From assembly GCA_024919175.1 (NCBI GenBank), contig CP103804.1, positions 2,666,001-2,730,000 of the forward strand: 64,000 nt of DNA, written 5' to 3'. This DNA is from Clostridioides difficile. Its GTDB lineage: Bacteria; Bacillota; Clostridia; Peptostreptococcales; Peptostreptococcaceae. This document shows, in pieces, positions 44,011 through 51,919 of this stretch (the stretch's first letter is position 1; each line of letters opens with the position of its first letter). Below the pieces are notes generated by a model that was not told where the DNA came from, searched no databases, and saw only the letters and a list, made by a program, of their open reading frames with translations. The position numbers were made by a program, and so were the translations under genes.

Positions 44011-45180
44011 TTATGATACGAGCATAAATATAAAGTGAGCTGCTGCTCCTGCACATAAACCACCTATTGTATGAGAAAGAATTGCTTTTCCAGCTAATTG
44101 TCTAGCATTTAATGCATCCATCATACCAATATGTGTACTTAAATATCCACTCCAACACATACCCATTGCTGTAAATACTGCTATATCATTAGGAGTTATA
44201 GCTCCTGATTTTATAAATTCTGGAACTAAAGACATTGCTGCTCCAACAGCTCCTAATGAAGTTATAGGGAATGCTATTGCCTCTGGTGATGTAAATCCAA
44301 ATAATGGCTCTAATATAAATCCAAGCTTATCTCCAAGAACCGGAAGTAATTTTATTCCTTCATATGCAGCTCCTGTATAAACCTCTTGACCTGTAACAGG
44401 GTCTGTAGATGGTCCAAAAGTTAATAGCATAACTAATGTACATACTACTAGGACACCTGGGATTATAGCCATTCCCATGTCTACACCCATCTTACCACCT
44501 TCAAGAATAGCATCTAAGCCTCTTTGGAATACATTTCCTTCTCTTATTTCTCTAAATTCAGCTTTTTTCTCTAATGTTCCTGCTGCTTTATCTTCTTCTG
44601 GATTATAGTTATAAAACTTCTTAGTAAATGTCAACATTATTCTAACACTTACAACACTACCTATTACTGCACCTAAGTTACCAATCAATGCTGGCAATAC
44701 ATATTCTGTACCTTGAGATATCATAAATGTTGTTAAGATAAGTCCCATACCAAAAGCTGTTCCTAAATTACATAGTGCTGGAACTTGATATTGTTTAAAA
44801 TACTGTGTGAATGTTTTATCTTTGGCAAAAGGTATAATAGCTGGATTATCTGATAAATAAGTTGTTATAGCTCCTGCTATACTAGCACCAGGTAATCCAT
44901 ATAAAGGCTTCATAAATATAGCGAAAATTTTATTAATTAATGCTATTACTCCAAACTCTGAAAGTAGTGCGCTTAATGCGCCTGCAAGAACTGCCATAGC
45001 CATAATTAAGAAAACTGTCTCTAATAGTAAAGCATGTGCTGTACTCATTATTACTTTGAACATCATTCCTGCTCCCATAATGCTACCAACATATCCAAAT
45101 CCAACTATTAGTAATATTATGAAAACGAATGTCTCCATGCTTACTGCCTTAACCTGTCTCCTGTCTGTTAACTTCTCCAT
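44011..45180 (-). CDS. Nucleoside-recognition/Gate-domain membrane protein
   Basis: The 389 residues have about eight to nine membrane helices, with ITTYLSDNPAIIPFAKDKTF, GLILTTFMISQGTEYVLPAL and MGMCWSGYLSTHIGMMDALN. The pattern is that of clostridial Gate-domain (nucleoside-recognition fold) proteins related to SpmA/SpmB and FeoB gate segments. It may transport a nucleoside or small metabolite; the substrate is unknown. Codon choice is that of a well-expressed gene. GGGATG lies ~8 nt before the ATG. No partner gene adjoins it. Confidence 0.75.
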   Translation of the reverse strand: MEKLTDRRQVKAVSMETFVFIILLIVGFGYVGSIMGAGMMFKVIMSTAHALLLETVFLIMAMAVLAGALSALLSEFGVIALINKIFAIFMKPLYGLPGASIAGAITTYLSDNPAIIPFAKDKTFTQYFKQYQVPALCNLGTAFGMGLILTTFMISQGTEYVLPALIGNLGAVIGSVVSVRIMLTFTKKFYNYNPEEDKAAGTLEKKAEFREIREGNVFQRGLDAILEGGKMGVDMGMAIIPGVLVVCTLVMLLTFGPSTDPVTGQEVYTGAAYEGIKLLPVLGDKLGFILEPLFGFTSPEAIAFPITSLGAVGAAMSLVPEFIKSGAITPNDIAVFTAMGMCWSGYLSTHIGMMDALNARQLAGKAILSHTIGGLCAGAAAHFIFMLVS

Positions 45181-45462
45181 TTTGAATCATCCCTTCTTTT
45201 CTTTTGTTGTAAAACTTAACAAAACCTTTTCTCTTTTTTAATTATACTATAAATATTACTCTTTGCAACTTTATTTGTCATTTTTTTATCATAACTAAAA
45301 TGAAAACCAGTATTCCAATAATAAAAATTTTTCAGATTTCTGCAAGTTTTCGACATATTATCTTTCATATATAAAATGATACTATTTCTTACTAAATAGA
45401 CATAGCCCCCTCTAACGACCTAATATCTACTAACAAGTTGTAACTTGTATCTTTTATATGAA
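45181..45462. other. Intergenic region upstream of the Gate-domain gene
   Basis: This AT-rich promoter region holds a perfect palindrome, ACAAGTT-GT-AACTTGT (45433-45448), of unknown role. No coding signal is visible. Confidence 0.4.
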
Positions 45463-45464
45463 TC

Positions 45465-45520
45465 AAAAAAGATTATGAAAAATTTTTTCCTTCAATATTT
45501 TTCATAATCTTTTTTTTTAT
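45465..45520 (-). terminator. Terminator of the GAPDH gene
   Basis: AAAGATTATGAAAAA and TTTTTCATAATCTTT arms are flanked by long A and T runs, so it can act in both directions. Confidence 0.8.
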
Positions 45521-45560
45521 TTTTATAAATTTTTTTCAAAAATTTTTTTTAAGTTATGTA

Positions 45561-46577
45561 TTATTTTAATTTTTCAGCTATATATTTTACTAAGTCAACA
45601 GTTCTTGAAGAATATCCCCATTCATTATCATACCATGAAACTACTTTGACCATGTTGTCCTCTATAATCATTGTGGACAGAGCATCTATGATAGATGATC
45701 TTGAATCTCCTCTGTAATCTATAGAAACAAGTGGTTTGTCACAATATCCTAAAACTCCCTTTAATTCTCCTTCAGCAGCTTCTTTTAATACAGAATTCAC
45801 TTGCTCAACTGTAACGTTTTCTTTAAGTTCACATACTAAATCAACAAGTGAAACTGTTGGTGTTGGCACTCTAAGTGAAAAACCATTTAATTTTCCTTCT
45901 AATTGTGGTAATACTCTTGACACAGCTTTTGCTGCTCCTGTAGTGGTAGGTATTATAGATTCAGCCGCCGCTCTCGCTCTTCTCAAGTCTTTGTGGCTCT
46001 TATCTAATATTCTTTGATCGTTAGTATATGAATGTACAGTAGTCATTAAACCTTTTACTATACCAAATTTTTCGTCCAATACTTTAGCAAATGGTGCTAG
46101 ACAATTCGTAGTACAAGATGCATTTGAGATTATATTATGCTTTTCATTATCATATTGCTCTTCATTAACTCCAACAACTATAGTTATATCTTCGTTTTTT
46201 CCTGGAGCTGTTATTATTACTTTTTTTGCGCCTGCTTTAATGTGTTTTTCTGCCTTTTCTCTTTGTGTAAATAATCCTGTTGATTCTATAACTATATCAA
46301 CCCCTAATTCTTTCCATGGTAATTCTTCTGGGTCATTGTATCTCAATATTTTTATTTCTTTCGAGTTTACTATTAGAGTATCTTCATCCTTTGCTTCTAC
46401 TTCACCTCTAAAAGTTCCATAACATGAATCATATGTAAATAAATGTGCCAAAGACTCTGTTGTTGCTCTTGCATTTATGGCTACAATTTCTATATTATCT
46501 CCTAATTCTTCTTGAGCTATTCTCAACACAGCTCTTCCTATTCTTCCAAATCCGTTCATTCCTACCTTAATTTTCAT
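45561..46577 (-). CDS. gapB: Type I glyceraldehyde-3-phosphate dehydrogenase (GapB-like)
   Basis: The 338 residues have the Rossmann start VGMNGFGRIGRAVLR, the catalytic Cys in ISNASCTTNCLAPFAK (~154) and catalytic His in TTVHSYTNDQ. After the second strand the sequence is INARATTESLAHLF, whereas NAD-specific GapA enzymes have an Asp (N-D-L) that blocks NADP. The Ala here suggests NADP tolerance and a gluconeogenic GapB role (inference). GGAGGGAG precedes the ATG. It is not linked to pgk/tpi, unlike a glycolytic gapA. Confidence 0.93.
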   Translation of the reverse strand: MKIKVGMNGFGRIGRAVLRIAQEELGDNIEIVAINARATTESLAHLFTYDSCYGTFRGEVEAKDEDTLIVNSKEIKILRYNDPEELPWKELGVDIVIESTGLFTQREKAEKHIKAGAKKVIITAPGKNEDITIVVGVNEEQYDNEKHNIISNASCTTNCLAPFAKVLDEKFGIVKGLMTTVHSYTNDQRILDKSHKDLRRARAAAESIIPTTTGAAKAVSRVLPQLEGKLNGFSLRVPTPTVSLVDLVCELKENVTVEQVNSVLKEAAEGELKGVLGYCDKPLVSIDYRGDSRSSIIDALSTMIIEDNMVKVVSWYDNEWGYSSRTVDLVKYIAEKLK

Positions 46578-46617
46578 TATGAAATGTCTCCCTCCATTAC
46601 TATGTTTTTACATGATT

Positions 46618-46646
46618 ATTGTACACTAAATAAATCATTTGTTCAA
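46618..46646 (-). promoter_or_regulatory. Promoter of the GAPDH gene
   Basis: TTGAAC (46646-46641) and TACAAT (46623-46618) with a 17-bp spacer on the minus strand, 41 bp before the start codon. Confidence 0.7.
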
Positions 46647-46749
46647 TACTTTTTCTAGATTAAATAATTAAATTCTGTGTTTTTTTATTATCAAAAGATA
46701 ATTAGTATATCATTTTTATCTATTTTAACCCTTATTTAGTATATACTTT

Positions 46750-47030
46750 TTAGTATAAAGAGGCTGGAGGGACTTATTTTGCCCAATGTCCCTTGGGACA
46801 TATTTCACCACCCTTTTTTTGCATTTTTAAACTATATTTATATTTAAAAATGCAATATGTATTAAAATATTATCTCTCAATACAAAAACATATAAAGATT
46901 ATCTAAAAATAATCCTTATATGTTTTTATATTGATTACTTTACAGCTTAAAAGAGTAAAGCAAAAAAGAGATTATATCATTATATGAATAAAATAATTTT
47001 TTATACTTTACTCACCTACATAATACAATC
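46750..47030. other. Hairpin-rich noncoding region
   Basis: This 613-bp gap contains several strong dyads: AGGGAC (46768-46773) competing with GGGACA (46795-46800) for GTCCC (46788-46792); the palindrome ATGTCCC-TT-GGGACAT (46786-46801) followed by a T7 run; an 11-bp perfect repeat, GCATTTTTAAA / TTTAAAAATGC (46821-46853); a ~20-bp near-perfect stem starting AAAAACATATAA (46885-46927); and GAGTAAAG / CTTTACTC arms ~50 nt apart. There is no open frame. It could encode a structured RNA or hold operators. Confidence 0.45.
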
Positions 47031-47135
47031 TCAATTAATTTTCTTTTTAATCTGATAAAATATCATCTATTATATGAATTTTCATTTTTTCTCCCTTCAT
47101 ATAATCATATTCACTTTTAATCATATGACACTCTT

Positions 47136-47184
47136 AAAAAAGATATTTATAAACTATATAGTAAAACCTACAAATATCTTTTTT
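47136..47184 (-). terminator. Terminator of the permease gene
   Basis: AAAAAAGATATTT and AAATATCTTTTTT arms with a 23-nt loop, followed by a T run on the minus strand. Confidence 0.7.
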
Positions 47185-47191
47185 AGCTAAA

Positions 47192-48097
47192 TTACATAAT
47201 GAATTGAACTAAATATCCTGCAATAATAGCTATTACAAATGTAGCTACTATAAATGTTATTATAAGTTGTTTTTTGAATAACTTATTTAGTAAAATTATT
47301 TCTGGTATGCTAGCACCTGTTCCACCTATAATTAAAGCTATTATAGGACCTAACCCTACACCTGCACTTGAAAGTGTAACTCCTATAGGTAAAATTGTTG
47401 TTGAATTTAAATATAGAGGAATACCTAATATAGCAGCTATTGGGACAGCCCATAAATTACTATCTCCTACATATTTGGCTATGACATCTTGTGGCACAAC
47501 ATTATACATTAAAGAACCAGCCAATACTCCTATTATTAGATAAGGTAATACTGATGTATATAATTTAAAAGCATCTTTTGCTGAATCAACTAGATACTTT
47601 TTTATTAGCTCTTTTCTTGAAAGATTTAAATTTACATCATATAAATTTATTTCTTGATTCTTTTTTATATCTACGTTTTTTACATACTTTTCAAAGCCTA
47701 GTCTTTCAAGCAAAATTCCCATTATCAATGGTACTATTAACACTATAGCTGAATATGTGACTGTTATTTTTCCCCCAAATAAAGCTAACATAAGAACTAT
47801 TACAGCTGGGTCTAAAAATGGTGATGTAAATAAAAATGTCATAGTTGGACCAAATGGAGCTTTTACTTTTGTCAATCCAACTAATACTGGTACTGTAGAA
47901 CATGAACAAAAGGGTGTAAATGTGCCTAATATCAATGCATTTATATAACCTAAAAATTTATTTTTTGTACTCAACATACTTCTTATCTTTTCTTCTGAAA
48001 TAGTTTGTTGTATAATTCCAACTAAAAAACTTATTCCTAAAAATAAAATAGTTAATTCTGTAAACAAATATATAAACTTATTAAAAATATCTATCAT
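47192..48097 (-). CDS. Permease of the ArsP/SO_0444 (PF03773) family
   Basis: The 301-residue membrane protein has about eight helices. The family signature TFTPFCSCSTVPVLVG carries a Cys pair at ~63-65, and a repeat-like second half includes GIPLYLNSTTILPIG and GGTGASIPEIILLN. Members export organoarsenicals, or in SO_0444-type proteins copper/zinc. The ArsR gene upstream on the same strand and a double ArsR-like operator between the two argue for a metal(loid)-inducible efflux system. Confidence 0.85.
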   Translation of the reverse strand: MIDIFNKFIYLFTELTILFLGISFLVGIIQQTISEEKIRSMLSTKNKFLGYINALILGTFTPFCSCSTVPVLVGLTKVKAPFGPTMTFLFTSPFLDPAVIVLMLALFGGKITVTYSAIVLIVPLIMGILLERLGFEKYVKNVDIKKNQEINLYDVNLNLSRKELIKKYLVDSAKDAFKLYTSVLPYLIIGVLAGSLMYNVVPQDVIAKYVGDSNLWAVPIAAILGIPLYLNSTTILPIGVTLSSAGVGLGPIIALIIGGTGASIPEIILLNKLFKKQLIITFIVATFVIAIIAGYLVQFIM

Positions 48098-48138
48098 GTA
48101 TTCACCTTCCTATTCTAAAAAACAATAAAATCATCACA

Positions 48139-48195
48139 ACATATCAATTTTTTTTGATATGTTAATTAAAATCATATCAAAAAAAATTGATATGT
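48139..48195. promoter_or_regulatory. Double ArsR-type operator in a perfect 23-bp inverted repeat
   Basis: The 23-bp arms 48139-48161 and 48173-48195 are exact reverse complements with an 11-nt spacer. Each arm is itself a palindrome, CATATCAA-N6-TTGATATG, matching the ATCAA-N6-TTGAT form of ArsR sites. It lies between arsR and the permease gene, so it should control the permease's own promoter. Confidence 0.75.
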
Positions 48196-48208
48196 TCAAG
48201 TATATTTT

Positions 48209-48496
48209 TTAAAAAATTTTAAGAATTAATTCTTTTGATAAAAATTTTTCTAATTCATCCATGTTAATACTATAATAATTCCATTTACCTTGTCTCTCTT
48301 TTATTATTAAATTAGCATCTAATAACATTTTTAAATGATATGATAATTTTGATTGAGGCATATTAAAATATTCAACTAAGTTACACACACATATACTTTC
48401 TTTTTTATTCAATTCTGATAATATACTTAATCTTATACTATCTGACAATGCACTAAATACCAATTCACAACCCTTTATATTATTATAATTTCTCAT
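48209..48496 (-). CDS. ArsR/SmtB-family metalloregulator
   Basis: The 95 residues match ArsR repressors: CELVFSALSDSIRLSILSEL, the alpha-3 metal site SICVCNLVEY (C-V-C, as in As(III)/Sb(III) sensors ELCVCDL), the recognition helix MPQSKLSYHLKMLLDANLII, and the wing RQGKWNYYSIN. Binding of a thiophilic metal(loid) should release DNA. It is upstream of the permease gene on the same strand, with the double operator between. Its ATG follows GAGGTG. Confidence 0.92.
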   Translation of the reverse strand: MRNYNNIKGCELVFSALSDSIRLSILSELNKKESICVCNLVEYFNMPQSKLSYHLKMLLDANLIIKERQGKWNYYSINMDELEKFLSKELILKIF

Positions 48497-48828
48497 TTAT
48501 TTCACCTCTTTTATAGTATAGATTTTATTTAATAACTAATACATTGTAAATATATTATAATCTATATTAATTCTAGTATTTTATTATCTCTAACTATATA
48601 ATGATTAATAATAAATTTAATTATAATAATTATAACATAGCGGAAAATATCTTTAAAAGCATTTAAAAATGATATATATATTTTCATTTATGTCCAAACA
48701 GGTAGAAATCGTACAAAACCTAAAAGATTTAAATAATTAATATCATTACATAATTAAAAAAAGCTATAACTATTGAAATATCAATAGCCATAGCTTTTTA
48801 TATATAATACAATCTCTTTTCTATATAA
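48497..48828 (-). other. Intergenic region with the Nudix gene terminator
   Basis: A long stem, AAAGCTATGGCTATTGA / TCAATAGTTATAGCTTT (48758-48802), ends in a T7 run on the minus strand and terminates the gene at 48829. The remaining sequence is AT-rich promoter DNA for arsR with no coding signal. Confidence 0.6.
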
Positions 48829-49437
48829 TTATTCAAATAATTTAGTTCCTAAACTTACAAACATTTGTAAAATTAAAAATGCTTTTGTATCTATCTTATG
48901 ATTACTCTGTAAAATTTCTTTTGCTTCATCTTGTGAAACTAAAATCGCTTCAATGTCTTCATCTGGTTCTAAAAATTCATCAGTTATATTACCATCACAT
49001 ATACAGTAAACAAATGCAATCGATTCATCACTCATACCAGGAGATAGATAGACTTTCTCATTACTCTTATTTTTTTGAATTTCTAAAAGAGTAAGCCCAG
49101 TTTCCTCTCTAAGTTCTCTTTCAACAGAAACATCTATAGATTCACCTTTATCAATAAGACCTGCTGGCAATTCGTATATATATCCATTAATAGGTACTCT
49201 AAATTGTTTTATTAAAATTAATTTTTTGCTACTTTTATGAAGACCTACTATTGCAACTGCGTCTGCACTATCTTCCTTATTTTCAAGATAAATACTTTTT
49301 AATTGTTCACTGCTTTTTCTTGATGCTACCATCCATACCTTATCTTCATCCAGCTTGTTTTTATACTCAATTTCAAAAAGTCCCATAAACTTACTTTCAA
49401 CCAATGGATTTATATTCTTTATTATAGTTTTTTTCAA
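48829..49437 (-). CDS. Nudix hydrolase (ADP-ribose pyrophosphatase-like)
   Basis: The 202 residues contain a complete Nudix box, GLIDKGESIDVSVERELREE then TGLTL (G-x5-E-x7-REUXEEXGU), preceded by LIKQFRVPINGYIYELPA, which is typical of NudF-type ADP-ribose pyrophosphatases. It would hydrolyse ADP-ribose or related nucleoside diphosphate derivatives with Mg2+. The GAGAGG site is weak to moderate. It is the second gene downstream of the B3/B4 gene on the same strand (82 bp). Confidence 0.9.
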   Translation of the reverse strand: MKKTIIKNINPLVESKFMGLFEIEYKNKLDEDKVWMVASRKSSEQLKSIYLENKEDSADAVAIVGLHKSSKKLILIKQFRVPINGYIYELPAGLIDKGESIDVSVERELREETGLTLLEIQKNKSNEKVYLSPGMSDESIAFVYCICDGNITDEFLEPDEDIEAILVSQDEAKEILQSNHKIDTKAFLILQMFVSLGTKLFE

Positions 49438-49519
49438 ATTTACTACGACCTCTCTTTATTCAAATACCTTTAAGTAATTATAGACATAATACTTTAAAAT
49501 AAGTATTGGATACAGTTTA

Positions 49520-50221
49520 TTATATTTCCATCTCTAAGTTATCCTTATCTATGAACCCTACTTTAATTTCACAATCAAATATTTCTTTTAATAATTTTGC
49601 TAATTCTTCCCTTGCACTCATTACTTGATCTAAATTTGCATCGGTAAAACCATCTATAGGGAAAAATATATTTTTTGAACTACTTGTAATTTTTCCTTCT
49701 TCACCTTGTCTCCATATCCATCTTCTAGTTTTCACCATATCTCCAACAGAATAAATTAATTCTCCTTCTTCCATCAACTCAACTTCAGTTTCTCCAAATG
49801 GAATAAATTTATCCTCTTTTTTTGAAAATCTAACAAATACATCATCATCTCTAAAATCCATATCATGCGCTCCCATTGGAAGTAGATATTTTAAAGAAAT
49901 AGAGTTTCCTAAGTCTACAATAGGATTTATATGTGGAAGTTTTTTATTTTTAGCAACTCTTGTTGTCATTGCTTCTATCGAACTCATAAATTTATTTGGA
50001 TTCATCCCTAGACTTCTAAATGCTTCTCTATATGGTATAATTTCTTCTGCTTCTTTTACCTTTTTATCTTTAAAGTACTCTTCTACTCTGTCTATACTTA
50101 TATCTAAAAGATTATTTATTCTTTCAATTTCTTTAGTATTGTCTATTCCTTTTGCTACTACTACCCCAAAACATACATTTTCTAATTTATCAAATACTTC
50201 TTTTTCTACTATGAATTTCAT
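49520..50221 (-). CDS. B3/B4 tRNA-binding-domain protein
   Basis: The 233 residues match the stand-alone B3/B4 (PF03483) domain of the phenylalanyl-tRNA synthetase beta chain: EIIPYREAFRSLGMNPNKFM, SIEAMTTRVAKNKKLPHINP, IVDLGNSISLKYLLPMGAHD and GEEGKITSSSKNIFFPIDGF. Such proteins may edit mischarged tRNA or bind amino acids; the role is not established. AGGAGG precedes the ATG. It is divergent from the DUF1294 gene. Confidence 0.85.
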   Translation of the reverse strand: MKFIVEKEVFDKLENVCFGVVVAKGIDNTKEIERINNLLDISIDRVEEYFKDKKVKEAEEIIPYREAFRSLGMNPNKFMSSIEAMTTRVAKNKKLPHINPIVDLGNSISLKYLLPMGAHDMDFRDDDVFVRFSKKEDKFIPFGETEVELMEEGELIYSVGDMVKTRRWIWRQGEEGKITSSSKNIFFPIDGFTDANLDQVMSAREELAKLLKEIFDCEIKVGFIDKDNLEMEI

Positions 50222-50460
50222 TTTGCCTTGTCCTCCTGTTATTTTACATTATTTTCTAAGTAAATTTTATCACTTTATGTCTTATAAATATACCCCCTAT
50301 TTTAGCAATTGTTTAATTTTTTTAAATTTTCCAATTAATATAATATTAGTTCTTATGAAATATTTTATATATAGTAATTATAGATTAGGCTTTTAAAAAA
50401 AATATTCTTGCTTTATAATGTATAATATATTTTTATTATACGTCTTATGGAGGTAACATT

Positions 50461-50724
50461 GTGAAAAATTTGATTTCTATATATTTTATAATTATTAATA
50501 TTATTGGTTTCTCTTCAATGTATATTGATAAGAAAAAAGCAATAAAAAATAAATGGAGAATAAAAGAAGCTACCCTTATTACCATAGCAATAATTGGAGG
50601 TAGCCTGGGTTCTATAATTGGAATGTATTCTTTTAGACATAAAACTAAGCATATTAAATTTACACTTGGGATACCATTTATAATATTACTACAACTGTTA
50701 TTATTATATTTTTATATGCTTTAA
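50461..50724 (+). CDS. DUF1294-family membrane protein
   Basis: The 87-residue protein has three helices with the family core GFSSMYIDKKKAIKNKWRIK and AIIGGSLGSIIGMYSFRHKT, which match DUF1294 (PF06961). Its function is unknown. The start is a GTG at 50461, with GGAGG 7 nt upstream. It is a single-gene plus-strand unit in a mostly minus-strand region. Confidence 0.87.
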   Translation: MKNLISIYFIIINIIGFSSMYIDKKKAIKNKWRIKEATLITIAIIGGSLGSIIGMYSFRHKTKHIKFTLGIPFIILLQLLLLYFYML

Positions 50725-50766
50725 AGTGATTTTCAAATATAATAATTCTATTTTTATTAATAATTT

Positions 50767-50803
50767 AAAGGTGTATAAAATTTTTAATTTTATACACCTT
50801 TTA
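50767..50803. terminator. Bidirectional terminator
   Basis: AAAGGTGTATAAAATT and AATTTTATACACCTTT form a perfect stem with a 3-nt loop between the convergent genes at 50461 and 50836. Confidence 0.82.
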
Positions 50804-50835
50804 TCTAGCAATTCATAAAAATCTAACCAATTAAA

Positions 50836-51255
50836 TTAATGGCCTTTATGTTTAGCTTTTCTTTTTTCTTGTTTCAAATTAAAAAGTCTTTCTTTTTCTT
50901 CTTCTTTTCTAGATTTAGATAGGATTTTTTTATCTTGTTTTCTTTCTTCATGTTGAAGCTTGAGAGCATTTTGTGCTTTAGTTCCTATAGTTTCTTTAGC
51001 CTGTTCTTTTTTTACTTTTCTTTGCATCCTTTTGTATCCAATGTTATCTTTAGGTACATTTTTCTCTAATTTGATACTTCCAAAATTTAATGAAAAGAAT
51101 TTTTCAAGTATAAACTCATATACTTCTACATCTTTAGGCTCTGCTCCAAAAACTACCCTACACACCTCATATTTTTTACTATCTTCTCTTTCGAATATAC
51201 CTATCCAAAATGGCTCTTCAAATAAGACTGTTAATTTTCCACTAATTTTGTCCAT
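50836..51255 (-). CDS. yjdF: YjdF/DUF2992-family protein
   Basis: The 139 residues begin GKLTVLFEEPFWIGIFERED with VCRVVFGAEPKDVEVYEFIL, the DUF2992/YjdF core. The C-terminal half is a long, highly charged, lysine-rich helix (QRKVKKEQAKE...KEEEKERLFNLKQEKRKAKH, not contiguous). The function is unknown; in Bacillus the gene is controlled by a riboswitch that binds azaaromatic compounds. AGGAGG lies 7 nt before the ATG. A matching structured leader lies directly upstream. Confidence 0.9.
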   Translation of the reverse strand: MDKISGKLTVLFEEPFWIGIFEREDSKKYEVCRVVFGAEPKDVEVYEFILEKFFSLNFGSIKLEKNVPKDNIGYKRMQRKVKKEQAKETIGTKAQNALKLQHEERKQDKKILSKSRKEEEKERLFNLKQEKRKAKHKGH

Positions 51256-51284
51256 TGCTAGTTCCTCCTATTTATTTACTTTAT

Positions 51285-51375
51285 TTCTAAAGAATGGACA
51301 ACCAAGGAGGCAGGTTACTGACAGCAATTGCTGCGTCTGGACTACCAACCAGACTGTGTTTTTATCTTTATCACT
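51285..51375 (-). ncRNA. yjdF riboswitch (azaaromatic-sensing leader)
   Basis: Between ~51375 and 51285 on the minus strand the leader folds into GTCTGG-TTGGTAGT-CCAGAC, then GCAGCAATTGCTGT, and the conserved-looking tract ACCTGCCTCCTTGG, with possible closing AAAGA/TCTTT pairing. It is much more GC-rich than its surroundings and immediately precedes yjdF, where this riboswitch class is almost always found. The assignment rests on position and composition; a covariance search would settle it. Confidence 0.68.
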
Positions 51376-51464
51376 TAAATACTAACTTTTTCATTTCAAT
51401 TTGTCAATATCGACATAAATTTCTCTTCTTTATTATTGCTATTAACAATTTTAACTATTTTTCT

Positions 51465-51902
51465 CTAAATATTATCCATTATCTGCCCATGCATAAACAA
51501 AGCTGCTTCTCCAGAAATTTTTACAACATTATTACTTAATAATTCACACTGAATAATGCCACCTTGATGAGAAAGTTGTGATGCTATCATTTTATCTTTT
51601 CCCAACTTTTCAGCCCAATATGGTATCAGGCTACAATGTGATGAACCTGTAACAGGGTCTTCTGAGTCTAATTCTGGACAAAAATATCTAGATACAAAAT
51701 CTGTATCAATTCCTAGTGCTGTAACTATCACACCTAACCAACCTGTCAATTTACGTAGTTCTGGGTAATTTGGAATATAGTTTATAACTTCCTGCTCACT
51801 ATTTAGTAACAGTATTAAATCTCTTGAAGAATATATAGCAACTGGTGTACATCCCAGTAAATCAAGTTGTTGTAGTGATAATTTAATTAATACTATTTTC
51901 TT
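51465..51902 (-). pseudogene. 5'-truncated PhzF-family isomerase gene
   Basis: An open frame from 51902 encodes KKIVLIKLSLQQLDLLGCTP..., and ...PELRKLTGWLGVIVTALG, FCPELDSEDPVTGSSHCSLI and ISGEAALFMHGQI, the middle and C-terminal parts of PhzF proteins (diaminopimelate-epimerase-like fold). A stop codon at 51903-51905 and the neighbouring MATE gene replace the N-terminal ~125-140 residues, including the catalytic Glu region. A TTG at 51749 could start only a 94-residue stub. It is a decayed gene. Confidence 0.78.
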
Positions 51903-51919
51903 TTATAATAAAATCTCTT

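Noticed and set aside
46761..46800. Resemblance of AGAGGCTGGAGGGACTTATT...GCCC to the 5' part of a SAM-I riboswitch
   Set aside because: The downstream conserved parts (GAAACC, CGGCAACC) and the closing helix are missing, and no plus-strand gene follows within 3 kb, so I do not call a SAM riboswitch.
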